Below, piece after piece: positions 47,801-58,925 of a stretch of 64,000 nucleotides of DNA. The notes below the pieces were generated by a model that saw only the letters and a program-made list of their open reading frames with translations, was not told the origin of the DNA and did no database searches. The stretch lies in NCBI GenBank assembly GCA_028583605.1, contig CM053326.1, positions 7,882,587 through 7,946,586 of the forward strand. Reading direction: 5' to 3'. A program made the translations under genes and the position numbers. Numbering within the stretch: position 1 is the first letter of the stretch; each line of letters starts with the position of its first letter. Source of the stretch: Dastarcus helophoroides. Taxonomy: Eukaryota > Arthropoda > Insecta > Coleoptera > Bothrideridae.

Positions 47801-49530
47801 TTTAAATGCATTTGAAATCGCACGATCAAAGTGACATTTACAGATAATACACTACATATTATTTATTCAGCTTATTAAATGATCGGCATCGTACTTTTGT
47901 CCAATAAGATTAAAATCGCGTGTTGAAAGTCTTTGTGGGAGAGACTTCTTACTATATCCGTACTTTGTTACATTTATTTTTCGAAAAAGGCAATTTAAGA
48001 ACAACAGTGACGTGTGTATGGCAAACTCGACGTCTTCTCGAATTTATGAATGTTCACATTGAAACTGAATACTATCAATTGCAAATCTAAGAGGCAGTTA
48101 TCTTTGCCAAAGCTCTGACATTTTTGAAACTTCAATAATGACATAGAGGTTTATTTTTCAGATACAGAGTTGAGAATCCATAGCTTGGTACGATATTATT
48201 TTATCTTATTGATTTTGCATATTTGGCTTGGATGGTGGTTACAAATTCGGACGACGAAAAAAGTTACACATAACAATGATTACCACGTAAGAGTGAAATT
48301 TAAATGAAAATTTGAACTTTAATTCTTGTTTATTAGACAGGGTTAGTACTATTTCACATCTCATCATTAGGATGTCCTTAACTATTATAGATACAGAGAT
48401 GGTTAAACTACAAAAAGGTTGCCTAATTTTGTTCGTAGTATTTTTATAAAAAGAGATTTAAAATATCTCATCTGGTTTCTGAAATATTTTGAAACCAAAA
48501 CTGCTAATTTTTATTTTTTAAAATATCTCATTTGTTTATAAAGTTAATTTTAGTAAGTTTAATATTTGAAAATAAATCATCTGTTGTATTCAGGTAAAGT
48601 AAAGTCTCTTAGTTTTCAATAGGCGATCGTCAATTTTAATTCTTCTTATGGGAACCATATTGGAATTTTACATGATTGAAGAGATCGAAACAATCCAATT
48701 AAAACGATGTATGGCATATGTCAAAAATATTTTTTTTAAGCACACTAGAAGTGATTTTTGTGAATTTTAATGCTGGGCCATCTCGTGTGCCTCGTTCACA
48801 TTATCATCCTTTACATATTACAAATGACGGTACTGAAGCAAGAGATTGCTATATATTTTGCCTATACCTGAAGACTTAATCTTATAAGTTTAGGAAAATA
48901 TTTACCCAGTAATGTGATTAATTGTTGGTCTAAATACTCAACAGGTATTTGTTTGTTCTTTTTTGTTGACAGCGATTAGAACAAATAGAACCTTGGATAT
49001 AAAAACAGTAAATAAAAGATGAATTAAACTTTATTTGTGAAGTGATGGAATGCCTTCTATTTTTTTGATTTACCTTTAAAGAAAATACACAATAATAAGT
49101 CTTAAAACGTCAGCGAATATTCAAATCATGTAAACATGTGAAGGTTTCACAAAAAATAATTAATTCTGGTAATGTGCAACTCTTTGATTTATTATTATAT
49201 CTTAAAGACAAATGTGAAATAGCATGTAGATGATATTTTAAACAAATTCATGGCCCTTTCCCAGCAATGTTTTTAGCGTGTTTTATCACAAATAGCACTA
49301 AAAGTTAATTGTTTATTAGAGCGAATTATTGAAGTGAGTAAACTTACCACAAATGATATCGAGTAAACACGCGTTGACAAGGGGATAAATATCAACTACT
49401 TCTCCATCAAATGCTTTCAACTTTTCAATTAGTATGTTCGTATTCTGGTTGAAAATGTTTACGAACTTATCCAAGAATCCAAAGAAAAACATAGGGGTAA
49501 TCATTTTCCTTCGGTGAACCCATTTGTCAC
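38702..49530 (-). CDS. CYP4-family cytochrome P450, exons from helix C to stop
   Basis: Five exons on the minus strand join in phase: 49530-49348, 45356-45016, 44751-44517, 39665-39468 and 38859-38702, giving about 371 codons. Motifs in order: helix C GDKWVHRRKM (W..R), helix I IDTFALAGHDTVTAS (the CYP4-type signature before the A/G-x-D-T core), helix K VKEGLRLYP (E..R), PARF, heme loop FSAGKRNCIG with the axial Cys, and NRFGKLEMQVI. CYP4 enzymes are ER-bound monooxygenases that hydroxylate fatty acids, hydrocarbons or pheromone precursors, or detoxify xenobiotics. The substrate cannot be read here. A complete CYP4 has ~500 residues, so the first ~130 (membrane anchor, proline hinge) are missing: they were not found up to base 64000 and lie further upstream, or were lost. 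No stop or frameshift is present in the five exons. Confidence 0.93.
39468..39665 (-). CDS. P450 exon, PERF and heme-binding loop
   Basis: It begins CT-AAA after ATTCAG and contains ILGDFFIPKDTTIML, NPARFEAE and PFSAGKRNCI with the heme-ligating Cys. It ends ATA G|GTAAG. Confidence 0.95.
40158..41261 (+). pseudogene. 5'-truncated PLE: RT (YVDD) plus GIY-YIG endonuclease
   Basis: Open from about 40143 (TTYFQTDSEFYQQEFG, after a stop at 40140) to the stop at 41261. It shows RT motif MAMGSPLSPFMANIFMEELE, the catalytic VWWRYVDDVFAIW, LPFLDVLI, SVYRKPTNTNRYLNY and SLIDRAK, then the linker and the GIY-YIG domain (CIYKITCECNKIYIGETSRP, RINEHKN, H and EAALILLNG). This covers the RT palm from motif B to the C-terminus. 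The first RT motifs and N-terminal part are missing, and a frameshift near 40146-40152 separates short upstream homology. Downstream lies a hammerhead motif. The 370 uninterrupted codons suggest a fairly young insertion. It is antisense to the P450 in whose intron it lies. Confidence 0.93.
41335..41386 (+). ncRNA. Hammerhead motif in the PLE 3' region
   Basis: Stem I AGTTTT, core CTGACGA (41343-41349), one extra C, stem II GGGCAG / CTGCCC (41351-41356 with 41366-41371), GAAAC (41372-41376), GTT (41377-41379) and stem I 3' strand AAAATTTT. The extra base before stem II and the minimal stem III are features of the PLE class. Predicted cleavage follows 41379. Confidence 0.65.
42328..42420 (-). 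ncRNA. Hammerhead relic of the 24-kb family
   Basis: The minus strand has CTGACGA (42403-42397) and a perfect stem II GATCT/AATA/AGATC, but GAAAC is replaced by GGCCT. The flank TTCTAATGCACAGA (about 42327-42341) is shared with the snapback at 24083. Confidence 0.6.
43880..44198 (+). mobile_element. Solo LTR (gypsy-like), plus orientation
   Basis: TATATAAA box (44028-44035), downstream GTTAGTCAGGTAGTCAGT, polyadenylation signal AATAAA (44141-44146) and terminus CGATAACGCGCAACA at 44198. It shares CTTATCTGC(C/T)GAAAA, GCTTTCCCT and the end with the LTR at 24612 in the same order. The left boundary is approximate. Confidence 0.55.
44517..44751 (-). CDS. P450 exon, helix I core to helix K
   Basis: It starts GGA CAC GAT ACC after CTTAG, so helix I reads across the junction as ALA-GHDTVTAS. 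It contains the E..R motif (VKEGLRLYP) and ends TTG G|GTAAGG in phase 1. Confidence 0.93.
45016..45356 (-). CDS. P450 exon, helices F to I
   Basis: The acceptor is TTTTAG and the donor GCA|GTAAGT in phase 0. It contains VKLNIQSGYNKEYAHAIKHV, the DFLFQFSPRYTKY segment, LEKQAKGEELVPENLLDLLL and the start of helix I, EEIDTFALA. Confidence 0.92.
46381..46548. mobile_element. Short snapback with degenerate hammerhead
   Basis: Arms 46381-46431 and 46497-46548 are reverse complements (AAAGAAG, CCCTTTACCACATCGGCAAT, AAATAAATAATTACGC). The centre has CTTGAAAAT, stem II GCCAG/TTCTG/CTGGC (46471-46485), GAAAT and ACGTATC, i.e. a hammerhead layout with a damaged CTGANGA box. Confidence 0.65.
46704..46727. 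repeat. (ATA)n microsatellite
   Basis: Eight tandem AAT/ATA units. Confidence 0.9.
49348..49530 (-). CDS. P450 exon with helix C
   Basis: It begins after ACAG with GT-GAC-AAA (phase 2 entry) and reads DKWVHRRKMITPMFFFGFLD to VNACLLDIIC, ending TGT G|GTAAG. The next exon supplies AG to make Glu, giving DIICEAAMGVKL as in CYP4. Confidence 0.92.
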
Positions 49531-50019
49531 CTGTAAAAAATAAAAGTCACATTTAATGCTTTTATCAAATGACAAAAACCTGAAACTTTTTACATCGGAT
49601 AAAAAAGAATATATTTAGTAGGCTAAGCTGATTTAAAATAAATTTTGATTGATGAGGTTTGAAAAGCTTTGAAGCTTACGTATGTGTTTGTCAGAGTAAA
49701 ACAATTATTTTATACGTTATTGAATGCAACCAATAGATGATTAAGTTATGTAACCAACATAATTAGTCAAATAGCAAATCCAAAATTATAAAGTACGACT
49801 GCAGTTACACAATGATGACAATTTCAATATATGGGATATAACGTAGGATATATTTAACATAGTTGGATTTTGGATTAAAATTATGCCAGAACATCAGTTC
49901 TTGTTAATTATTTCATCTAAATTACTGCCATCAATAAAGATTTGAACATGGTTGTCGCTATATTATATTAAGCGTTGATGTGTGTGTAACATTTACCAAT
50001 GGAAAAATTAGAATTAGGG
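49531..50019. other. AT-rich intron/upstream sequence, nothing seen
   Basis: Directly upstream of the first visible P450 exon. No further P450 exon could be identified. Confidence 0.45.
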
Positions 50020-51260
50020 TCACGTGGGGCGGAATTTTGTGCGGACATCTCCTCCGACCGCGCGGTAGGTGGGTGTCGGCGAGTTACGGCAGGCTCGAGA
50101 GGCCGGGGTCTTTTGCCCCGCGTGGGATTTTTACGGGGCCGAGTGGAGTATTTTGGAAAATATTCGCGTTTTTGTGGGGAAAATCGCGAGGGGCGGAGTC
50201 CGACGGAGAAACGTCAAAATTGACGGCAAGGGAAATTGTTTCGATCGGAGGCGGAAAGGGCCGATGGCGTCAAAAATATTAATTTTGTAGAAGTGTCACA
50301 AAAGGCGTCGGGTGTATTTATTTCTATAAAAACGAATTTTATACGATATTTTAAGACGGCGTTTACGATAAACGAGGATTATTTACGTTCGTCGTGTCGA
50401 AAATAAAGAAATGCGACGGCGAATGTAGCGGTGATGGACGGAATTTTAAAGGTTAGAATGGGGCCTCCACTTTTCCGACGGAGATTGCGGCGTTTGGAGA
50501 ATTTCAGGAAAATCCGGCAACCGCGCGCTCTCACCGATCCCCATTGATTATCTAAAAATTATTTATTTTTGACAGAAAACCGAAATTTTGAAACGACGCC
50601 GAGACTTTCGAAGCGAAATGTGCAAAGATGTGGGACCAGAAAGGTTACGAAAAGCTTTAAAGGATGCTTATAAGGGTGAATCGGATGGAATTTATGACAA
50701 TAGTGTCGGAAAAATCGTTGAAAATGTGAAATTAGAAAGTCAAAAAGTGACGCGTTTGCGGCTACGAAAATGCAGCAATTTTGTATAGTCGAATTATGGT
50801 GTTTAATGGAATAAATGTGAAAAAATTGATCCAAATTAGTTTGTAAAATGTGTTGGAAAGTTTAAAGTTCAGTACTTTTCGCTGAAAATTGAAAATGTTT
50901 ATCGTTTATTATTGGAGGTTATGTGATGATGTTAAGGCGTAAAATCAAGTGGAAATAAATTTTATGTGTATAAATAAGCTGGATAATTTAGCAAGAATGG
51001 AGAACGAGCAAGTATTTATCTTAAAACGAGTAAATGTGTGCCGATAGCTTATATATTTTTAATATCGCCCAAAAACCCAATTTTGATGTACATTTGTAGA
51101 CGATACTGCGTACAAATTTGAATTTAAAGCGCCGATTATCGAAATTCCTATTGGAAGAACCCGCGCCGGGCGACTTTCGCAGTTTTAAAATTATCTGCCG
51201 ACATATACGAGGAGCGATCGAAGAGATTTGTGTCAAAACCGTCTCAGTCGAAAGAATCTG
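50020..51260. promoter_or_regulatory. GC/CpG-rich patch, possible promoter or 5' region
   Basis: From about 50020 to 50290 and again at 50400-50530 and 51120-51250 the sequence is rich in CG dinucleotides (CTCCGACCGCGCGGTAGG, CCCGCGTGGG, TCGCGAGGGGCGGAG). The surroundings are about two-thirds A/T. Several short overlapping ORFs are open because of base composition; none resembles a known protein. A TATA box or splice-supported exon was not found. It may be the 5' region of an unseen gene or a fragment of different origin. Confidence 0.3.
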
Positions 51261-51499
51261 AGCATTTTGGTCTTTCGTGGATTCACGATTTCTCTCCATC
51301 ATCATTAAGTCTTTTCAACAGGTATGTATCGACAATTTAGTATATTTTTATTAAAATTTCATCATTTTTTAGTGTAACTACATTCACGTCTGTTTTGTCT
51401 GACGTTTTTCGAAGGACTTTCTTGATAATAGTTAACTTGATAGATATTATTCGACAAAAGCAGCAAAGCAAGTTATTCTCACTTTAAGCGGGTCCATAA

Positions 51500-54400
51500 G
51501 TAAGGTAAGTACATTTAAGTTTTAAAAAAATAAAAAACAAACAGAGAACATTGAAATTAAAACCTAGACCCACAAATTTAAATATAAGATAAACATTTTT
51601 AAATTATTTTTATTGACCAAAAATAGAGGACATCATCATAGTTACACCTGCTGCAGCTGTGTCACAACGGTTCTAAAATATTTGTTGAAATTTTTTATGT
51701 TAAATAAAACCAAAACACTTGAAATCTCGAGAAATTGAAAAAAGGAAATTAGATTTATTCTACAAATTTAATTAATTTTTATAGTATATTTACAATTGCT
51801 CTAAAGCCTTTTACAAAAATATACTTCTTCCAGGATTGGACAGAGACAAGAAAATAATAAAAATGTTGGACGTTGCGGTTGCCATCGTAGTGGGCTTCTT
51901 CGGGAATAAGGGAAAAAGAAATTTTCCAGGTATTCAGTACTTTAATCCAACCATACATGAAACCCTTCTAAAATGAGTGTACAAGCGGTACAAAATGGGA
52001 CAGAAAGAAAACGAATGATGGTTTATTTAAAATGTCAACCTTAATTTGAAGGATGCAAAATATTTATCTTGATATTTCGAGAAAAAATTTATACTATACA
52101 ATTAAACTTGATATATTTTTTTGAAAATATTTTAAAAGACAATTTGTAAAATATATACATATAGGAAGAATATCGATTTTAGAGAAAAATAACAGTAAAA
52201 ATTTAATTCGAACTTTTGAGAAAAACAAAATTTTTAAGATAAATAACGAATTATTGAATTTTCAAAGTGACATTCAAAATTTAAAAGAAAAATTGTAAAT
52301 GTCGCAAGATTGCTTAAAAAGATCTAGATTTTATGTTTAAAGGAGGACTTTAATAAAAAGATGAAAATTTTAAATAGAAATTAAAAATTTTGTAAAGTTG
52401 ACAGCTGAAAATTCTTATAAACAGTTAATTTATTTTTCAAAATTAGGTTTTACCATTTCACTCAATAACTAACGTAAAAGTAAAAAAGCGTGGAAAAAAT
52501 TTGAAAATTTAGAAGTCGTCAATTTTTTGGGTTTCCTTTCGAATAAGTTTCTGCCAAATAGATTGGAAGCTATAATAATTTCCTGAAATTATTTTCTTTT
52601 CAATACTTCACTTCATAGATTATATCGAAATGGGCTACAAAGGTTGTCACCGCCAGAGATGTAAAAAATTTACTGCTAGATTGGATTGTCAAAGAATTAC
52701 TCTAAATATTCGACGTTGCAGCGGGCTTCTTTAAGAATAAAAGAAAAAGTTACTTGAAGTCACAAAAGTACGGTATTTCGATTTAAATATGTAGCTTAGA
52801 ATTTTAAAATTTCGAGAACATAAAAAACATAAGATTTAGACTCGAAAATTTTAATATAAAAATTAAAATTTTTAACAAATATTTTCAATTCTTAGCGGGC
52901 TTTTTTGCGAATATGAAAAGAAAAGAAATTTAGAATCATAAGACCTAAGGTGAGTTTTTTAAGAAAAAACAGCAAATTTAGAATTTAAACTTATAACCTA
53001 GAATTTTGAAATTTAAATATAAATAAATCGGAAAATCGATAAATTTCAAGATTTTAGAAAAAAAAATTTAGATAAGAACTTTTGACGAGCAATCCCAAAA
53101 TAAAAAAACATTTTCAACTTTTTGGAACAAACAATTTTTTTTTAATTTTAAATTTAGACCAAAACACTTAAAATTTCGTGTCATGTTTAAATAAATAAAT
53201 AATAAATAAAATTTCCGAAAAATTTGTTTTCATTGATAGCTTTCGAAAAATAAAAAACATTAAAAATAACACGTTTTTATAGGCAGTTTTAAGGCAGACA
53301 GCAAGTTAAAGATAATTATTAAAAGATTGAATTTATTTTACGGATGTTATTACATTTTACAGAATATACGTTGAAATGGCTATAAAGACTTTTACAGCTA
53401 GAACAGTAAAGAATATTTTTTTTAGGATTGAACAGTAACGAGGGAATAGTAAAAATGTTGAAGTTGCATCGCCATCGTAGTGCCCCTTTTCAGGGATAAT
53501 GGTAAAAAGAAATTTCAAATGAGTACGGAAACTTAGTACGCTAATCCACCAAAATCGAAACTCTTCCAAAATGAAAATTTTACAAAAAGGGACAGAAAGA
53601 AAAATAAAGGTTTTTTTTTTCTCAGAATTTTAACCTTAATATAAATAATGCAAAATCTTGATATTTCGGAGAAAAAATGGAACTATTAACTTGAAATTCA
53701 TACCTTTCTTTTTTGCAAATTATAAATATAAATTCGGAATTCGAGTCAACAATATCAAATTTAGATTTTTCAAAAAATTAAACGAAAAAATATATTGTCA
53801 AGATTTTAAGAGCAAAAAAAAAACAAAAGATTTTTAAAATTTAGATTCAGACTTTTAAATAGAAAGGTTTCCATTTTAAAGGAAAACTTTTTAAGTTTTT
53901 AGGAAAAAAAAATTTTTGAATTTCTAAATTTAAAATAAAAACAATTGAAGAAAAGGTGAAATGAAAAAAAAAAACAAAAGTTTCTAAAACATTCAAGTTT
54001 TTACCTTTAGCTATGAGAAAAATAAAAAATGTTAAGATAAATATTGAAAGTTTAGAGGGATTTTAGGTTGAAATTCAAAATTTAAAAGGGAAAATGAAAA
54101 AATCATGCTATAGATTACCTTAAACCAGTTAAAAGGCTTCCATAGACAGCATCAATAAAAAATGTTTATCTTTTAGGATTGGATCGTATCAAGAAATCAC
54201 ATACTTACTTGAAATGTTTGAATTTGCTTCCTCATCGTAAATGGCTTCTTCATGAATAAAAGAAAAAAGTCATTTTAAATCAAAAGAGGGCGCTAACCCA
54301 CTACTTCAAAGCATTCGAAGTGAAAGTGGTGCAGAAAGGGACACAAGAAAATTATCAGCAAAACGGACTCTACATCATCTAATCCCATCATTTAATGAAG

Positions 54401-57400
54401 AAAAATCTACGAAAATTTAGTTAAGATTACTATTTTTTAGGAAATCAATATTTCGGTCAAATTTGAAAATTTCGATTTTATTTCGAAATTTTTACTTCTT
54501 TTTTAAAATATCGAGTTTATAAAATTTTGAGTTGTCTTTAACGATTTATTTCTTTGAATTTCAACCTTTATGTTAAAATTTTGACCTTTATCCCAATATT
54601 TCGTCAAACATTCTATAACTTTAAAGAGATTAATCTTGATTTAATGTTTTGTTTTGTATTATCATTTTTATTTCTTAAACAAAATTTTATTTTTAACATT
54701 ATGAAAGTAGAAATAAAAATATAACCTATGTGTATAATTAAATATTATCGAAAATAAAAGAATTGAAATTTCAAAATTATATAAAGCAAGATTTAAAAAC
54801 GTAAACGTAAAATTTTACAAAAGACGAATTATTAGAGACCAACTCAAAATTTATAAAAAAAGGATGAAAATAATAATAGAATAATGTTTATAAATGTCAG
54901 GTTTTTATCAAAATTTTTATTTATTTTTAAATTGGGAATTGTAAATTTCCATTTTAGAATTCTTATTGTAAACTCAAACTTTCAAAAAAAGGAGCAATGC
55001 GAAAGATTAAATTGAACGAAGAAATTAAAATGCAAACAATATTTTAAAAATTGTTGACAGCAAGCTAGACACTTTGGGATTGCGTTTTAAATTTTTAGAA
55101 CAATCAAAAGTTTAGATTTTAAGTCAAACTTTTAAGAAAAAAGTAAAATTTAAAATCGGAGAAAGGACTCAAAAATTAAGAAAAAAAATATAATTTATAT
55201 ACTTAAACGAATCATCGCTAAATTTACGGATTAAAAACAAGGGAAAAAGAATAAAAAATATTAATAATAATTACAACAAATGCATATTATCCGGCGGGAA
55301 TGCTAAAAAGAAAATCGGATCCGGAGAAACTAGGGATATATTCAAATATCAAGGAATCATACTAAAAAGTGTTTGAAAACTATAAAATTGAACATTATAC
55401 CATTTTTTTTTATTTATCTGAAAAATTCATTGCAAAAATTAATAAAAAAAAATATAAAAGATGCTCGAAATGTTTGGAAAAACTATGGATAATTAAATAT
55501 GAATTTCGAAAATAGTATAGAAAAAAAAGACTACATTTTGTTAAAATTAAAAAACAAAATTTGAAAACCTAAACACACAGCTTCCCAGAAAAAGACGAAA
55601 TATTAGGAAAGAACCCGAACTTTATAAAAAAGAGAAACAAACAAACGTAAAACGTTTTGAGTAATTTTTATAAATATCGGGGTTTTTCTCTATATTTTCG
55701 ATTTTACTCAAAATTCTGGATTTTCATTTAGAAATCCTTATTATTCTATAGTCAAAACCTGAATTTTTAAGAAAAAAAAACTCGCATTATTAATAACTAA
55801 GTTGTGTATGAAAATCGAAATTAAAAAAATCGAACTTAGGAATTGAAATTTAGGTTTTCAAAAAAACATTTCAAATTTCAGGAATAAGTCAACATTCCAA
55901 GTTTAAAATTAAACTTTTAGAAAGGCGTAAAATTGTGATCTAAAAGTTCAAAATACGGAAAAAAATTCAAAATTAGAAAAATATAATTATGTGCATAAAT
56001 AAATATTAATTATTATTCGTTAAAGATATAAATAATAAATATATCAAAAAAATGTAATCTTTCAGAAACGCCAAAATGCGAAACGGGCTCGGAGAAGCTG
56101 AGAACTTGCAAGTATATTCAAAAATCGTAGAATCCAAGCAAAAACTTTTCAACAACAAAAAATTGAATCACATCGTCTGTAGACAAATTCAAAATTAAAA
56201 ACTATTTCAATTTTCAACTTAAATTTTCGAAATCGCAATAAATAGTTAAAAAAATAAATTAATTTTTGGGCTAAAATTTAGGTTTCAAAAAAAAGCTAAA
56301 ATTTCCAAGGAAAAGTCTAAATCCTGTTTGATAAAAACGTAATTTCTAGATAAAGCACTAGATTTTTAATCTAAAATGAAAATTAATAAAAATTACAATA
56401 ACAAAAAAATGAAAAAACTTTTAGGAACGGCCAGAATTTCTGGGAAAAATCGGAATAATATGTATTTAAAAAGTTTAACTTTTATTATAAAGTTTCATAA
56501 AAAATTGACTTATTTTAAAATTGTATAAAAGTGAAAGTTTTGAGAAAAATTAAATTTTAAAATATCCAAAATATTTAAATAAGAAACTTCGAGAATATTT
56601 AAAACTTTGAAAATGTAAAGTAAACTTTTGAAAATTAAAATTTAAAAGAATTCGATATTTTTGAAAATGTATGTTCAAAAAAGTTAAAAAAGTTCAAATT
56701 TCGAAATGTCAAAGTTTTCTTAGAAATTAGAAATTGCCAAAAGCCCAAATTTCGAGAAATAGTTAATCTTTTAATGCCCACATTTTCAGAAAATGCTAAA
56801 AATTTGGAAATAGTAATAATTTTGAAATGTTGAAATTTTAGAAAAGTTAAAATTGTCAAAAACTCAAAACCATTTATAATTGTAAACATAAAATTGCCAA
56901 AAAGCCGGGTTTTTCAGTAAAGTCGAAATAATTTTCAGAAAAGTTAACAAATCCAAGAAAAAGCTGAATATTTAAAAGTTTAATTTTATAAAGAGATCCC
57001 AAATTTTCACCAAAAAATCGAAATTTTCAAAATTAAAAAAAATAATAAAATTTCGAAAAAAGTTAAAACTAGAGAAACTTGAATATTTGAAAAAAAAATA
57101 AAAAAGACCAAAAAAATCAAGAAAATTTTAAAGGGATTGAAAAATACAAAATATAGGTAAAATTTAAAAAAAGAAATGAATTTTGAAAGAGGTAGTTTAA
57201 AAGTCGATGTAAATTCTAAAAGAAAAGGAAAAAAGTGAAATTTTTCAACTGTAGCTATAAAATAAGTTGAAATTGTTAATACATATTTAGACATTTTTAA
57301 GCGAAATGTTCTAAAATGTTTAAGAAAAACTAATTCTTCGAAAAAAACCGATCAAAACATTGTTAAAAAAGTGGTTATTTGAAATATTGCGGATTTTTCA

Positions 57401-58400
57401 AATAGAGCGAAATTTTGAGAAAATTTGCAAATGATATAAAAAGTCGACATTAAAAACACCAATTTACAAATCGAAAAAGAGAAACTTTTCAAAAGTATTG
57501 GTTTTTTAAAACATCCCAAATTTTAAAAATTAATAATTTTAAATTTCCATAAAGGTCAAAATTTTAAAACAAACATTTTTAGAAGACCAAATTTTCAAAA
57601 TTTCTCAAAACAAATTTGTTAAAACTAAGGATTTTGAGAAAATGTTAAAATTTTTAACAAAGTCAAAATACTAAAGTCACTGTCTTAAGAAAAAGTCAAA
57701 ATTTTGATAACTATGTAAATTTTAAGAAAGTGGACATTCGAAAATGTGGAATTTTTTAATAAAGTTGAAATCGATTATCAAAATTTCAAGAAAAGACGAA
57801 ATTTTAAAGTTTTACAAAAAAGTCAAAATGTAAAAACAGTGGAAAATTTGAAATGTTGAAATTTTCAAAAGCTCAAAATTTTTAAAACATTTAAACGGGA
57901 AAAACTAGAAATTTTTAATTTAAATTTTAAATTTTGAGAAAGATAGTAATACTTTAAGGTTTAGACTCAAGGAGAGTCAAAATTAGGAAGCAACTATAAA
58001 TTTAATAAAATAAGTTAAGGTTTAAAGTTTAAAGAAAACAACCGAAATTTTGCATGTAAATTTGAAATCGTGAAAAAAAAATTTAATGAATAATCTTCAA
58101 ATTTTAAAATTTACTGGAATTCTTTAGAAAAAGCTTAGAGAAGAAATTTACAGAAAAAAGGAAGAATTTAAAATAAAAACTGTAAATTTAAACAATACTT
58201 TTATATGTAAAGGTGCACTTCTTAAAGTGTTGAGCTGAAAGTCAAATTTGAAGAAAATCCTGAAATTTTGATTAAAAAAAATCGAATTGAAATTTCGGGA
58301 AAGCTGTAGATATTTGGTGTTTTAAAATAAAGTCGAAATTTTTAGATTAAGTCGATTGCTGAAATGTTGGGAAAAAATACTAAATACAGTAGTTTCCTTA
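51500..58400. repeat. Degenerate A/T-rich block with diverged ~0.75-0.85 kb tandem repeat
   Basis: Dominated by AAATTTT/GAAAATTT words with no gene. Four related blocks contain AGGATTGGA-like starts at about 51832, 52679, 53424 and 54175, spaced 847, 745 and 751 bp. Each is followed by versions of GTTGC..CCATCGTAGTGGGCTTCTT and AATAAGGGAAAAAGAAA and preceded by a CTAAAGCCTTTTACA-like stretch. They look like ancient tandem copies. Confidence 0.65.
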
Positions 58401-58604
58401 GATTACATTTAGTTTTTTCAACTTTATCGATGTGTTGTATTAGTTTAATTAATAAACCTTATTAAATTGATTATTGTTATTTTCATTTTTAATTAATTCC
58501 ATTTTAAAAAATGGTATTTTTGTGTCCATTTTTACTGAAATTAAAATTTCAGCTTAATCTTAAAAGATTAAGTTCAATTTATTAGAAATACATCCTATAA
58601 AATA

Positions 58605-58925
58605 TGAACATGCTATGACAACGATCAAGCCACGCCCACAACTTCCCCTACCGCGTCCCTAGCAACCGGTCCCATCAAAATAAGATAAAATACAGAGCGT
58701 CTCTTCTCATATGATCAAAACGAGTCTATGTCTCCGAAAAATTCTATGACAATGTCGATTAAGCCACGCCCGCAATTTCCCCCATCGCGTCGCTAACAGC
58801 TGATCGCACGTCGTTTCCACGCAATTATCGAACGATCCGCTCGCAGCGCGTGATCCACCTACAGATAATGATCCACTTAGAGATAGTGACCCATCCGCCT
58901 CGGCGGATGATACACCCGACTAGTT
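58605..58925. repeat. GC-richer repeat with ~130-bp direct duplication
   Basis: CTATGACAACGATCAAGCCA at 58612 and CTATGACAATGTCGATTAAG at 58742 begin two similar copies, both continuing CCACGCCC(A/G)CAA and TTCCCC. They are followed by GATCCAC/GATAATGATCCACTTAGAGA tandem words to about 58920. Confidence 0.6.

Larger units (their letters stand above)
45357..49347 (-). other. 4.0-kb P450 intron
   Basis: Between the GTAAG donor and TTTTAG acceptor of the P450. Apart from the snapback at 46381 and a short (ATA)n tract, nothing was recognised. Confidence 0.8.

Noticed and set aside
49980..50290. Three overlapping ORFs on +
   Set aside because: All frames are open because of the GC-rich composition; no domain or splice support.
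50588..50788. 66-codon basic ORF on + with an antisense ORF over the same bases
   Set aside because: No family recognised, and both strands are open. It could be a small gene but is not supported.
53357..53569. 70-codon ORF on -
   Set aside because: It falls on one copy of the diverged tandem repeat; the other copies carry stops in the same frame.
56635..57294. Phe/Leu/Lys-rich ORFs on -
   Set aside because: Artefacts of A/T low-complexity DNA.
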